In this document: one piece after another, positions 1 to 10,877 of the stretch | Layout of the letters: each line of letters begins with the position of its first letter | Position numbering within the stretch: the first letter of the stretch is position 1 | Source of the DNA: Orientallactaga sibirica | Taxonomy: Eukaryota > Chordata > Mammalia > Rodentia > Dipodidae | Direction of reading: 5' to 3' | DNA length: 64,000 bases | Assembly (NCBI GenBank): GCA_036365145.1 | Contig: JAEOAD010000982.1 | Location: forward strand, 5,668,001 to 5,732,000 | Notes under the pieces: generated by a model | What the model saw: the letters and a program-made list of their open reading frames with translations, nothing else | What the model was told of the DNA's origin: nothing | Databases searched by the model: none | Program-made: the position numbers and the translations under genes

Positions 1-2
1 TT

Positions 3-44
<42 letters not shown>

Positions 45-351
45 CATATGTGTGCATGTGTCATGGCACATGTGTGGAGGTTCAGAGGACAACATAAAGT
101 GTTGAGAGGACAGCCTCAGTCCTCATCATCCAATTTGAGACAAGCTCTCTCATTGTCTGTCACTGTGTATTCCAGTCTAGCTGACCTGCCAACTTCAGGA
201 TTCTCCTGTCTCCAACTCACTTCTTGCTGTAGGCATGCTGGGATAACAAACGCTCATGGTAGCATCTGGTTTTATGTGAGTTCTGGGATCTGACCTCAGG
301 TCTTTAGGCTTACACAGCAATCACTTTACCTACTGAGCCATTTCCCTAGCC
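1..351 (-). mobile_element. B4 SINE, reversed, with (TG)n
   Basis: Rodent B4-type SINE read on the minus strand. The plus strand runs from a (TG)n tract through 'gtggaggttcagaggac' and ends in 'tactgagccatttcc', the reversed tRNA/ID-like head. The window edge may cut its A-rich end. The 93-aa reading frame here is TG repeat plus SINE and is not a gene. Confidence 0.8.
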
Positions 352-839
352 TACTACATTCATGTTTAACTCTAAATTCAGAGATATACTATCACAGGGC
401 AAGTAAGAGCTAGATTTCTCAAAGCTCTAGTGACTGTAATATGTGCTCACAAGATTGAAATTGTAGAGACTTATACTCTACTATGCACTCAGAAGTCCTG
501 AAGCAATGACCAGAGGAAGCTTGTATTGGTACCCAAACTCTCTTGTGAGTACATGATTCACACTAACTTAGGTCCATGTGACACTAGGTTTTATGCATCC
601 TCAATGGGACTTGGCTCAGTGGCATACCTTTGGTGGATGCCTTCTCTTCCCTCCCACTGTTGTTCTGGGATAATCAGCTCTACAGTTATTTCTTTGAGCC
701 AAATCCTCACACTGAGGAACTTTTCTAGGAGAATGCATACTAAAAAGGGTGTAAAAAATGATTATCATTAAATACTTCTTGACAAAAACTGCTTTAGGTG
801 GATTCACTGGAATGAAAATTAAGAGGTATGCTGCCTACT
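352..839. other. Single-copy-like DNA, no feature seen
   Basis: AT-rich sequence with no recognised repeat. The short frames at 526-807 on both strands have no recognisable domain, no splice context that I can support and no codon pattern. Nothing is called. Confidence 0.6.
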
Positions 840-1373
840 TTTCATGTCGCTCTGACAAAATATCTGATATAACCAAATAGAAAGGAAGGAGGGGCTGGAA
901 AGATGACTCAGCAGCTGCTGACCCAGGGTCCATTCCCCAAGACCCACATAAGCCAGATTCACAAAGTAGTTGTTTATTGCATCTGAAATTCATTTGCAGT
1001 GTCAAGAGGCTTGGGGATACCTTTCATTCATTTTCTCACTCTCTTGCTCTCCTTGTAAATACATAAATAAAAAAGGATTTGTTTGGGCTCATGGTTTCAG
1101 AGCATTTAGTCCATGGTCACTTGGCCCCATAAACTTGTTCAGAACATCATGGTGACAGGAGCACCTTCTGGCAGACCATGAAGCAGCAAATAAAACAGAA
1201 AATAATGGATAATATACCTCCAAGGAACCTTCTCTATTGACCTACTTCCTCCAACAAGGATCTACCACACAAAGTTTCCACAACCATCTAAAATAGCACA
1301 ATCATCTGGGGGGATCACACATACAAATCACAAAGTTGTGGGAGATATTTCATATTCAATCCATGACATGGTG
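840..1373 (-). mobile_element. Old MaLR-like LTR, interrupted by a SINE
   Basis: Reads like a reversed MaLR-type LTR: 'tgacaaaatatctgat' leads into 'ggatttgtttgggctcatgg' and ends near 'caatccatgac'. A B2/Dip SINE (891-1074) splits it, and 'aagga' flanks that insertion on both sides. Family assignment is from memory, so confidence is moderate. Confidence 0.5.
891..1074 (+). mobile_element. B2/Dip-like SINE
   Basis: Starts 'ggggctggaaagatgact', carries the 'cataagccagat' and 'atttgcagtg' blocks, then a CT-rich stretch and an A-rich tail. Divergent copy inside an older LTR. Confidence 0.8.
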
Positions 1374-2576
1374 CACCAACTCTAATTCCATCATAAATAT
1401 TTGAAAATCATCTACATGGTTATAAAGAATAAAATCCTCACAATATCACATTTATAATATCAGTAGAATGATGATTGTGGCCAAACAAATCAATATATGA
1501 AAGCAGCAAAAAACATCAGCAGCTAAGGAGATGACCTTGAACCCAGATCATATCTGAAATGTCATTAAATGTCGGAGGATGACTTAGATGCAGCCTTCCA
1601 ACAGCCTTTCATTGGATGAGAAGTGATGAGAGAGACTTTGGGAATACTCATGTACTACAGGGAGGGACAGAAAAGCCAACTGTCACTTCCCTGGAGACTT
1701 CTCTTATCCCTTCTATATCTCAATGTTTGATGACATGAAACACAGACTTAAGAAATGTCACTATATCTCGTGCAATTTGCCAACTTTTTTTTTCCTTAAT
1801 AGTCAAAACGCATGGATGGATTGACCACATTTTAACTGATATGCTGAGATACCCTCTAAAGAGTGAGAGAAGCCACAATCCTTCAGATAATTTCAACTGT
1901 AGTACCCTTAATTTAGGGGATCAGAATAGCCCTGAAATGATAATACAACATTAACCATCCTCAAGGTTCAACAATGAAGCAAAAAAAAAGTCTTCATTTT
2001 CTCTTTGCTTGTTTATTACTCCTGTGTTGGTACTAGTTTCCTAGTCTATTTTGATTGAAGGGCAAAGAATAGAATTTATTCCTGGGACAGAAAGCATGCA
2101 GTATAGCTCATAGATGCTTCCCTCAACATTGCCCAAGTGCATGCCACTTAGGCACTAAAGCCTGTCAACAACAGCTGCCAGAGAGGACCGAGAGAGAGAA
2201 GCCAGCTGCTTCACCTGTGGCTTTATGAAATGCACTAGCAGAACTCTTGACATCATTATTCCCCAAGGAGAAACTAAAGAAATAAGAAAGCAGAGTACTT
2301 CCTTGCTGACACAGTAGCAATTTCTACTGAACTCTAGCATTATTGGATTTCCATAGCAATGTCAGCCACATTGTTCCTTCAGATACGAGTGGCATCAAAA
2401 ATATCACCTCACAATTGATTGTTTGATTCTCCCATGTTCTTTGTTCAGTCACACATGTAAAATATGCACAAATGCACAAATGCAACACACATAACCTTTT
2501 ATGCAAGAAAAGACAGTTCTAAAGGTTTTCTTGCTGTCAAAGTATTGACTTTTTCGAGTATAAAAATAAAATAACT
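1374..2576. other. 1.2 kb without recognised repeats or genes
   Basis: AT-rich single-copy-like DNA. Reading frames are at most 61 aa and show no domain. Contains short A tracts (1981-1989) and T tracts. Nothing further can be supported. Confidence 0.6.
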
Positions 2577-2789
2577 AGGGGTTGGCTCAGTCAGTAAAGT
2601 GTCATGCAAGCTAAGGACCTGATTTTGGGTCCCCAGAACCTACATCAAAATGTCAGACATGGTTGTGTGTGCCTGTAATCCACTGCTGGGAAAGTGGAGG
2701 CAGGAGAGTACCTAGGCTTACCAGCTAGCTAGTCTAACCAAATTGGTGACCTCCAGGTTCAGTGAGACCATGTCTCAAAAAATAAAGTG

Positions 2790-2908
2790 TGAGCTGGGGC
2801 GTGGTGGTGCACACCTTTAATCCCAGCACTTGGGAGGCAGAGGTAGGAGGATTGCTGTGAGTTCAAGGCCACCCTGTGACTACATAGCGCATAAAATAAT
2901 ACTAAATA
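2790..2908 (+). mobile_element. B1 SINE
   Basis: Canonical B1 text 'cctttaatcccagcacttgg', A- and B-box-like head, and 'gtgactacatagcgc'. Shortened 3' part. Perfect 9-bp TSD AATAAAGTG on both sides. Confidence 0.92.
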
Positions 2909-2917
2909 AATAAAGTG

Positions 2918-3158
2918 GGGCTGGAGAGATGGCTCAGCAATTAAAGGCACTTAATTGCAAAGCCTTATGGCATGGGTTCAATTCCCCAATACCCATGTAA
3001 AGCCAAATGTACAAAATGGTGCATACATCTGGAGTTTGTTTGCAATGGCTAGAGGCTCTGGGGTGCCTGTCCCCCTCCCTCATCTCTTCTCTGTGTGTAT
3101 ATGTGTAGGTGGGCATGTCTATATGTCTGCTTGCAAATAAATAAATAAAAGTTTCAAA
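2918..3158 (+). mobile_element. B2/Dip-like SINE
   Basis: Full head 'gggctggagagatggctc', 'gcaaagccttatggc', 'tgtttgcaatggctagagg' and an (AAATA)n tail. Inserted next to the preceding B1 at the same target. Confidence 0.92.
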
Positions 3159-3278
3159 AATAAGGTGGAGAGTGACTAAGGAAGATGCTGAATGACAATT
3201 CCTGGCCTCCATTCACATACATACAAAGACACATGCAAGTATAGCACAAACATAAGCACACACACAAAAATCAGGTAA

Positions 3279-3516
3279 ACGCAGCTGGAGAAATGGCTTA
3301 GAGATTAAGGAACTTGCCTGGGAAGCCTAAGAACTCATGTTTGAATCTCTAGGTCCCACACAGCCACATGCAGTGATGTGAGCACACAATGTCACACATG
3401 TGCCACAAGGGGGTGCATGCATCTGGAATTGGTTCATGCTAGCTGAAGGCCCACGCATGCCCATATTTCCTCTCCCCCTTCTCTCTCTCAAAATAAATAA
3501 AATAATATTTTTTTAG
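3279..3516 (+). mobile_element. B2/Dip-like SINE, long form
   Basis: Flanked by a perfect 13-bp TSD AAAAATCAGGTAA (3266-3278 and 3517-3529). Carries the extra 'acaatgtcacacatgtg...aagggggtgcatg' block of about 30 bp that marks the long subfamily in this window. Confidence 0.93.
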
Positions 3517-3529
3517 AAAAATCAGGTAA

Positions 3530-4380
3530 GCAAATGTTGAGCAACCTAGAAAGCAAAGGGAATATAAACATTGGCATACATACATAAAATATGGTTGCTA
3601 GTACAGTAGGGAATTTGAAATTTGCAAATAGGTCAATTACAGTGTGACCCATGAATTTCTGTTGGCAGTGTCAGAAACTCCTCTGCAAGTGATGCTGTTT
3701 TAGGATTCTAATGCTTCTACCCAGAAACATCACCAAAAGACCAGAGACGTGGGAAGAATGGAAATTCCCAGAGAGTGTAAAACCTACAAAGAAAGAAACC
3801 ATGCTGGGAGTGGAGCTTGTTGGAGAAAATTATTAGTGCATTTAACTGAATGTGGGTGTGCTCTGCAAATAGTTACTATTTTAAGGAATTTGAAAGGTGA
3901 AGGGTAATTAATTCACAGCTTGAGTCTCATATGTGAGCTCAATTAAAAGCAAAAAAAAAAAAATCCCACAATCTCAGGGCTGGATTTTCTCGAAGAAAAC
4001 ACACCCCCATCTGAAGAAAAAAATATGTTCCCAGATGCCAGCATCTCTCCCTGCCCCCAGGGGCAGATGTGCATAAGTCCCACTTTTTTAAATATTCATC
4101 TCTAGCTTTGAAATTGTACATACTAGCTTTGTCACAGCCCTGGGACTGCTAACATGTGAGGAAGCATTTGGAGGGGGTTATGGATGGAAATGGCAATAGA
4201 AGATCATATAAAACCACCACACTTTTCCTGCATGCCAAGAAAGAAATTTTCAGTCAAATTTCCCCTGCCCTGCGTGACATTAACAGATTCCACTGTGGCT
4301 TGGGGACAGCCCAGATCATGCATGTAGCCAGTCCACCCCTATCCTTTTATCCTTTTCTAAAATTGACACTAGTGAGATGC
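3530..4380. other. Single-copy-like DNA, no feature seen
   Basis: No SINE, LTR or LINE text recognised. One A tract at 3951-3963. The 60- and 109-aa frames here have no recognisable domain, and the latter runs into the next LTR. Confidence 0.6.
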
Positions 4381-4722
4381 TGTTGTGGTTACCTTCTTGT
4401 TGCTGGGACAAAACACCTGACCAAAAGCAGCAATGGAAGGGAAAGGGTTTATTTTTGCTTACAGTATCGAGAGGAGGCTTCATGATGGCAGGGAAAGAAT
4501 GGCAGAGCAGAGGCTGGACATCACCTCTGCCATAGTAAGTAGAAAATAGCAACAAGACAGTGCGCTAAGCTCTGGCAAAGGGAAGCTGGATATAACACCC
4601 CTAAGGCTGCCCCCAGCACGACACTTCCTCCAGTAAGGCTCTGTCTTTTAAAATGCCACCAACTGGGGACCAAGCATATGGAACACATGAGTTTATTGGG
4701 ACATCTAATTTAAACCACTTCA
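4381..4722 (-). mobile_element. Solo LTR of the same family as the 41-kb element
   Basis: Starts 'tgttgtggttaccttc' and shares 'ctgaccaaaagcagc', 'gggtttatttt', 'tcatgatggcaggg' and 'tggacatcacc' with the paired LTRs at 41036 and 42550, ending in 'taaaccactt'. Orientation is inferred from the complete element. Diverged, so older. Confidence 0.75.
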
Positions 4723-4738
4723 TGATGCCTAAGAGCTC

Positions 4739-5088
4739 TGTATTTGTCTATTCTTTGTTACTATAATGGAATGTTTGAAGTAGGTTAACTTTATAAAGAG
4801 ATTCATTTAGTTCATAGTTAGGGAGGAAAGTCTAAACAGTAATAGTGCTGGCCCTAGAAAAGCAGATGGTATGATTGTTATGTCAGAAAAGGGCATCATA
4901 TCTCAAAATAGGATTCTAAAAAAGCTGGGATTCCAGTATCCCCTTTAAGGGCAACAACAACCTAACTTCCTTCCACTAGGTGCTGCCTCTTAAAGGTTCC
5001 TCTAGCTCTCAACCTTGCCACACTGAAAACCAAATCACTGACACATAAAACTTTTAGAGACATATTTAAAACACATCCATACCATAGC
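4739..5088 (-). mobile_element. Probable old LTR of MaLR type
   Basis: Has the layout of a reversed MaLR LTR: 'tttgttactataatggaat', then 'attcatttagttcatag', then 'ccttgccacactgaaaacc' and 'aaacacatccataccat'. Too diverged to name; it could also be a short DNA transposon. Confidence 0.4.
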
Positions 5089-6378
5089 AAGTGCTTGTTA
5101 ATTGCTGGACCATTTTAACCAGGTCAGTATCTGTGGTTGCCACTAGCTGGCTGTTCTCTGAGGTGTTTCCTTTTTACTGTTTACTTTTTCCTGTTTCTTA
5201 CAACACAGATAAATGGCATTTCCCAGTTTCTCTTACAGCCACTTGTACTTACGGGAAATAAAAACAATAGTATAAGAGAAGGGACAGTGAGAGGAAGAGA
5301 AAGCAATGCGAGATGGTTTGATGTTTGAACATGCTGAGCTTTGTTGAGACCACAAGGAAACACATTGTGGTTAGGATGGAAATCTCAGAGATAAAAACTT
5401 GTAGAAAGAAGCACTGACTTTTCCATGACTTCCTATCTAGTTCCCATGCTGTTTCTGAGTGTTGAAAGATATTTAGCAAGCTACATACCCATTCTGCCCA
5501 AATCCTTCATTTTTCTGATGAGGAAGTGTGTTGGTCAGCTTTCTATAATTATAACAAAATAACTCTGATAGTTAATTTATAAACCCAGCATTGGAACTTT
5601 AGCATGCACTTGAGGATTGGCTTCAGTTTCCAGAAGCTAACATGTGGTTACTCTTTCCTCATAATTCAACCCAGGTTGATGCTGCAGCATACTTTGATAT
5701 TGAAGCATTTCTCCTATGTTGTTTACAAATGTAGTCAGATCTCGAAAACTGCAGGCTCTACATGCATTGATTTGAGAAATTACAAGTAGAAAGTACTCAG
5801 GAAATTACATCCACACTGAACATGTACCAGCGTTTTTCTTGTTGTCATTCCTTAAGCCATGCAGTGTAACTACCAACAGAGTGTAGATTATATGAGGTAT
5901 TATTATAAGTAATCTAGACAGAATTTAAAGCATGGAAGAGAGTTGTATAGGTTTTTGCAACTATTACACCAGTCTTTACCAGGGGCTTCGACATCCACAG
6001 GGGTCCTGGAACCAGTCCCTTGTGAGTACAGAGAAGTATACATTGTCTTGTGTTCCATGCAATATTTATGTACAAGACGAACCAGAAATGCTTTGTGCCC
6101 AGTTAAAGATTCAGAATAATGCAGTACAATCACCAACATAGCCAAAGATCTAAGATATGAAAAACAGAGCTGGTATTGGAGTCAGCTCTCTTGCTAATTT
6201 GTTTCCTTATCATGCTTGTGTGTATGTGCCACATTCAGTTCTGATGAAAAATTAATCACCATTATTGCTTTATTTGTTCTTGAGCATTAATAATCTAGGA
6301 AATATTGACAAATATTTATTTTCCATATAAGTTTGTAAAAATAACACAAATACAAGACAGCATAAGCTCCCAAGATTT
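5089..6378. other. 1.3 kb single-copy-like DNA
   Basis: No clear repeat except a possible 50-bp LTR scrap near 5529-5580 ('tgtgttggtcagctttc'). Frames of 60-80 aa on both strands show no domain. No gene is supported. Confidence 0.55.
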
Positions 6379-6730
6379 GGGGCTGGGGAGATTGCTCAGT
6401 GAGCAAAGCACTTGCTGTATAAGCGTGCGAACCTGAGTTCAGATGCCTGTACCCATGTAACTGGCTGGGTATGGTGGTGCATGCCTATAATCCCAGTGCT
6501 GAGGAGTTGGAGACAGGAGAATTCCTAGGCTTGCTGGTTAAGCTACTCTAGTTGAATCTAGTTCCAGGCTCAGAAAGAGACCATGTCTCAAATAATAAGG
6601 TGGACAGCAACTGAGAAAGACACCTTACATCAACCTCTGGCCTCCACATTCATGCACACATGTGTGCCCATGCATGCACACATGCCCCTATATACATATG
6701 GACATGCATACACACCACACACAAAAAAAA
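6379..6730 (+). mobile_element. B4 SINE
   Basis: Complete-looking B4: head 'ggggctggggagattgctc', B1-related middle 'ataatcccagtgctgagg', then 'gtggacagcaactgag' and 'cctctggcctccacattc' leading into a CA/CATG-rich tail. Confidence 0.88.
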
Positions 6731-6842
6731 CCAATATATTCCTAAAAGTTTCTGGGGGTGTAATTTTAGCCAAAGTTTGAGGTCATACATAATAGATTAT
6801 GAAATAACCCACAATGACCACAAGTTAAAAGTTGACATTGGA

Positions 6843-6984
6843 GTTGGGCATGGTGGCTCACACCTGAAATCACAAGACTCAGATGGGTGAGGCAGGAGGA
6901 CTGTCATAAGCTTAAGGTCACCCTGGGCTACATAGCAAATACCAAGACAGGTACAGCTATATTGCATCAAAAACGACAAAAAGA
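6843..6984 (+). mobile_element. Old B1 SINE
   Basis: Diverged B1: 'ttgggcatggtggctcac', 'gaggcaggaggactg', 'accctgggctacatag', then an A-rich end. The next SINE starts immediately. Confidence 0.8.
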
Positions 6985-7226
6985 GGGCTGGAGAGATGGC
7001 TTAGTGATTAAAGCACCTGCCTCCTAAGCATAAAGAATGCCGTTTCCAATCTCCAGCAGTTCCAATCTCCAGGTCCCACGTTTAGCCAGATGCAGTGATG
7101 CAAGGGCGCAATGCCGCACTTGACCACAAGGGGGCGCACACATCTGGATTTCATTCGCGGCAGCTAAGAGGCTGCTGGCATGCCCAACTCTGTCTTCCCT
7201 CTCCCTCTCTCTCTGCGTCTCTCTCA
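6985..7226 (+). mobile_element. B2/Dip-like SINE, long form
   Basis: Starts 'gggctggagagatggctt' and contains the long-form block 'cgcacttgaccacaaggggg'. Its tail has expanded into the AAAAG array that follows. Confidence 0.93.
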
Positions 7227-7360
7227 AGAAAGAAAGAAAGGAAAGGAAAGGAAAGGAAAAAGAAAAGAAAAGAAAAGAAAAGAAAAGAAAAGAAAAGAAA
7301 AGAAAAGAAAAGAAAAGAAAAGAAAAGAAAAGAAAAGAAAAGAAAAGAAAAGAAAAGAAC
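7227..7360 (+). repeat. (AAAAG)n pentanucleotide array
   Basis: Begins as AAAG/GAAAG units and becomes a nearly pure AAAAG array of about 20 units. It lies in the tail of the preceding SINE. All lysine/glutamate- or phenylalanine-rich frames here are translations of the repeat. Confidence 0.97.
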
Positions 7361-7576
7361 AAGAGTTAACAAGCATGTGACTTGGGTCCCAAATAAAAGT
7401 GTCACTTTGTGTGACTCATTTATTATTTGAAGAACATCAGGATAAACATTTGATTAACTTCTGCTTCTATCTCAGTCATTTGTAACAAATCAACGGGCAT
7501 TTTATTGAATTATTCAAGTTCAATAGCAATTTTTATTGTGAAACTAAAATCTAATTTCTTGTCAAGACTTTTCAGA

Positions 7577-7657
7577 GCTTGGAATGGTGTTCAGTTGGTA
7601 GAGTGATTTCTTAGCATGTACAAGGACTTGGGTTTGACCCCAAACACTGCAAAAAAA
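7577..7657 (+). mobile_element. ID-like SINE
   Basis: Short tRNA-derived element: 'tgttcagttggtagagtg', 'tagcatgtacaaggact', 'gggtttgaccccaaac', then an A tail. Matches the ID core layout with mutations. Confidence 0.75.
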
Positions 7658-8033
7658 TCACAGCAAACTTTTCTGCACACCCACTGGGATGGCTACAATA
7701 GTGGAGATAGGAATGAATATTATCAAAGGGGTAGAGAAACTGAAACATGCATGTATGGTTACTGGTGGAAATGCAAGATGGAGCACCTGCTTTAGGAAAC
7801 AATATGAGCGTTCCTTCAAAAATTAAACATACGGTTTGCACATGACCCAGCCATCACACTCCTGGGAACATATTCCAAGGGAAATGAAAACATATGTCCT
7901 CACAAAAACTTGTACAGAGGTCTATAGCTACATTATTCATACTAGTCAAGACATCCATCAACTGATGATTACATAAACAAAACACAGTGTAATCATACAA
8001 AGGTTTTTGTTAATTTAAAAAGCAAGAATGAAG
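7658..8033 (+). mobile_element. L1 ORF2 3' end, old, fragment 1
   Basis: Text typical of the L1 ORF2 C-terminal region: 'cccactgggatggctac', 'actggtggaaatgcaaga', 'catcacactcctggg', 'catccatcaactgatg'. All frames are broken. Continues at 8443 and 8935 after later insertions. Confidence 0.85.
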
Positions 8034-8350
8034 GGTTGGAGAGCTAGCTCAGCCAGCCAAGTGAGGACCTGAATTCAATCCTCAGAAGGCACATAAAAAA
8101 GGCTGGGAATGATGATGACAGAGTTGTTTTGTAATCCCAGTGCTGGGCGGCAGAGAGGACAGAGACAAGAAGATGCCTGGGGCTTGATGGCCACCATTGT
8201 AGCCTACTTGGAGAGTTTCTGGCCAGTGAGAGACCTTGTCTCACAAAGGTGGATGGCCCCTGAGGGATATATATACCTGAGGATGTCCTCTGGCTCTACA
8301 CACATGCACATTCTCATGTATTCACACTCATGAACACACACATACACACA
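8034..8350 (+). mobile_element. B4 SINE
   Basis: Head 'gggttggagagctagctc', middle 'gtaatcccagtgctggg', then 'ggatgtcctctggctc' and a CA-rich tail. Inserted in the L1 tail. The adjoining dinucleotide palindrome grew from its simple-sequence end. Confidence 0.85.
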
Positions 8351-8355
8351 AGAAA

Positions 8356-8358
<3 letters not shown>

Positions 8359-8440
<82 letters not shown>
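8359..8440. repeat. 82-bp perfect palindrome (TC)n(TA)n(GA)n
   Basis: TC units, then 13 TA units (8387-8412), then AG/GA units. Each base from 8359 inward pairs with 8440 inward, giving 41-bp arms with no spacer. The 88-aa minus-strand frame across it is repeat-derived. Confidence 0.97.
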
Positions 8441-8442
<2 letters not shown>

Positions 8443-8443
<1 letters not shown>

Positions 8444-8605
8444 ATGAAGCACTGGCACATGGTGCAACATGAACTTACTTTGAAAATGTCATGCTAATTG
8501 AATGAAGCCAGACACAAAAGACTGTATATTATATCATTCCATTTATTCCAGAGTAGACACATCCAGAGAGACAGAAATTAACCAGTGGGGAAAGAAAGGG
8601 AGGAG
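8443..8605 (+). mobile_element. L1 3' end, fragment 2
   Basis: Continues the 7658 L1: 'aatgtcatgctaattgaatg', 'aagccagacacaaaagact', 'ttccatttattccagag'. Interrupted next by an LTR. Confidence 0.8.
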
Positions 8606-8929
8606 TTAAGGTTTGAATGTGAAATGAACCTCATAGGCTCCTATGTTTGAAAACTTGGTCCTCAGCAGATGGTATTGTTCGGGAAGTTTGTAGAACCTTT
8701 AGGAAGTAGAGTCTTGCTGGAGGAAGAGTCATTGGGAGTGGACCTTGAGGTTGTATAGCCTGGCCCTATTTCCTGACTGCTCTCTGATTCCTGACTGTGG
8801 CTACATGCCTTTCCCACCCTGATGGAATATATTCTCTCAAAACTTTAAGCCAGAATGAAAGCTGTCTTCCCTTAGGTTGCATCCTGTCCCATATTCGCTC
8901 ACAGTGGTGAATAGAGTAACCAATACAGA
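8606..8929 (+). mobile_element. Solo MaLR-like LTR, sense
   Basis: 'gtttgaatgtgaaatgaacc', 'cttggtcctcagcaga', 'tagaacctttaggaagtag', 'cctgactgtggctacatg', ending 'aaccaatacag'. Same family as the LTRs at 22002, 25016, 48298 and 53607. It splits an L1 3' UTR. Confidence 0.75.
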
Positions 8930-9110
8930 AAGAATTGGGGGTGAGGCCTTATGCCATCAGTTTTGTTTTGGGGAAATGGTGAGAAAAATGTCCTAGAATT
9001 ACACTATTATGATGGTTGTGTGACCCTGAAAATCTGGAATGGCGTACGTTTAGCACAGTATATGGTACACAATTTGCCTTATACACGTTATTACAACAAT
9101 AACTGTATTG
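8930..9110 (+). mobile_element. L1 3' UTR, fragment 3
   Basis: Matches the old L1 3' UTR layout 'ggggaaatggtgagaaaaat', 'attatgatggttgtgtgac', 'gcacagtatatggtacac'. It follows the intruding LTR directly, so it belongs to the L1 that starts at 7658. Confidence 0.65.
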
Positions 9111-9257
9111 CAGTATGTTATTTCTATAATAACTATTATTTTAGAGACAACCATAAATTATAATCACCTGGTGTCCAAGCATTAAAAAAAAAGTTTCCCC
9201 TGCCTTCCTGTAATATGAATCAACACTGTGCTGTCCATGACCAAATGTGATCAGCTG

Positions 9258-9434
9258 TGATTTTTGTCTATTTTTTAAGTTATTCATTTGCATGCATGTG
9301 CACATGTTCTAAGGTCTCTTGCCACTACAAACAAATGCCCATACAGCTTTACTTGGTCAGCTGGGGAGTTGAACACTGGCCAACAGGCTTTGCAAGAAAG
9401 TACATTTAACCACTATAACATCTGTCCAGCCCTG
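9258..9434 (-). mobile_element. B2/Dip-like SINE, diverged
   Basis: Reversed copy ending 'taacatctgtccagccc', with 'gctggggagttgaacac' and 'caggctttgcaagaaag' in the middle. The CT tract is lost. Confidence 0.75.
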
Positions 9435-9983
9435 TGTTTTTTCATAAGTAAAGATTGATTAATATGACTCACATTTGTTGGTTACATATATATTCTATAG
9501 CTACTGTAGCAACAATTTTCTGACACATCTGTTCTAGACTATTCAGAGTATGGCCATTTTAAGCTGAGAGAAAACAAATTTTAATCCTTTCAGATGCATA
9601 AACTAGCTAAGATGGAACATGGTTTGCTATTTGCTAGGACTTGTAGAACACGTCTGTAATGGTCAATCTCATGTTGACCCATCTCAGATTCTACGTGCAG
9701 AAGTGTGTCATACCTGTGTCCCTGCTTTTCCTAAGGTGTGTTCTCTGTACTGTCAAAGAAGAAGCATGGAGAACACTTTTCTCAGCTATGTTTTCCATTA
9801 GGTCAGTCACATCAAAGGAAAACAATGCAATTCATTCTAGAGAGGACTTGAGAGTCTTCTCAGTTCTAAAAGAAACACAGCACCTTCTGCCCAAGAGACA
9901 TGCCTTTGAGAATGGTTTCCCTCCTGGAAATAGGAATTCTTGAAGCCTCATTCAAGGAGAAGAGGAAAGATGGGGCTTTAGTC
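9435..9983. other. Single-copy-like DNA
   Basis: No repeat recognised. Frames of 60 and 94 aa at 9619-9943 overlap each other in different frames and have no domain. No gene is supported. Confidence 0.55.
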
Positions 9984-10261
9984 AACAATAGTATCAATAT
10001 CTGGTTTTCCCAGCACCATTTGTTAAAGAGGCTATCTTTTATCCAGTGAATATTTTTGGCATTTTATCAAAAGTCAGATGGTTATAGCTACCTGGGTTTA
10101 CATCTGGTTCTCTATTCTGTTGCATTGATCTTCATGTATGTTTTGTGTTAGTACCATGGTGTTTTGTTACTATGGCTCTGTAATATATCTTAAATTCAAA
10201 TATGGTAATACTACCAGCCTTCTTTTTGTTGCTCAGAATTGCTTGGGTATTTGAGGGGTTT

Positions 10262-10297
<36 letters not shown>

Positions 10298-10526
10298 CGC
10301 TTCCTAATGAACTTAGGATTGTTTATTTCCATTTTGGTGAAGAATGCCATTGGAATTTTGATGAGGATTGCATTAAGTCTACAGATTGCTTTTGGTAAGA
10401 TAGACATTTTCACAATATTGATTCTTCTAATCCATGAACATGAGATGTTTCTCCATTTCCTAGTGTTTTCTTTAATTTCTATCTTGAATGTTTTAAAGTT
10501 TTCACTACATATTCCTTCACTTCTCT
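9984..10526 (-). mobile_element. L1 ORF2 fragment, reversed (part 1)
   Basis: The plus strand shows the reverse complement of L1 ORF2: 'ttttcccagcaccatttgtt', 'ctattctgttgcattgatct', 'acaatattgattcttctaat', 'gagatgtttctccatttcc'. Contains (TG)n at 10261-10288. Split from part 2 by an LTR at 10527. Confidence 0.9.
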
Positions 10527-10877
10527 TGTAGTTACCTTACCATTGCTACTGGACAAACACCCATCTAGAAGCAGCTTATGGGATGACAGGGTTTATTTCG
10601 GGCTTACAGATTCCAGGGGAAGCAACATCATGGTGGAGGAAGCTGACTCACTCCATAATATAACCATAGCAGTGAGACAAAGACCAACAATAGCCAGCAC
10701 AAACAATCAAAGCTCAAGTTGGTTCTCTACACAGCTAGTAAGGCTGGGCTCAAGGTCTGCCCCCACTGAAATACCTCCTCCTTCAGGGCTCTGCCTGTTG
10801 AAGATCAAAGAGGAAGGCAGCTTAATCAAAAATACCTAAGGCTATGGAGGATATATATTAACATTCGAACCACCACA
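10527..10877 (-). mobile_element. Solo LTR inserted in the reversed L1
   Basis: Same family as the paired LTRs at 41-43 kb: 'gacagggtttattt', 'catcatggtggagga', and a terminal 'accaccaca'. ACTTCT occurs just left (10519-10524) and immediately right (10878-10883), consistent with a TSD of 5-6 bp with a 2-bp offset. Removing it rejoins the L1 text. Confidence 0.85.

Larger units (their letters stand above)
2577..3265 (+). mobile_element. B4 SINE split by two nested SINEs
   Basis: The B4 head begins 'ggggttggctcag' and runs to 2789. It resumes at 3159 with 'aaggtggagagtgac' and the CA-rich tail. A B1 (2790-2908) and a B2/Dip (2918-3158) sit between. The 9-mer AATAAAGTG occurs at 2781-2789 and 2909-2917, with a one-mismatch copy at 3159-3167. 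This is the signature of two successive insertions at one target. Confidence 0.85.

Noticed and set aside
7024..7430. Frames of 66-112 aa rich in Lys/Arg/Glu or Phe/Leu/Ser
   Set aside because: Translations of the AAAAG array in different frames.
8204..8470. Possible CRISPR or regulatory hairpin at the TC/TA/GA palindrome
   Set aside because: Simple dinucleotide expansion with no spacers, in mammalian DNA. Reported only as a palindrome.
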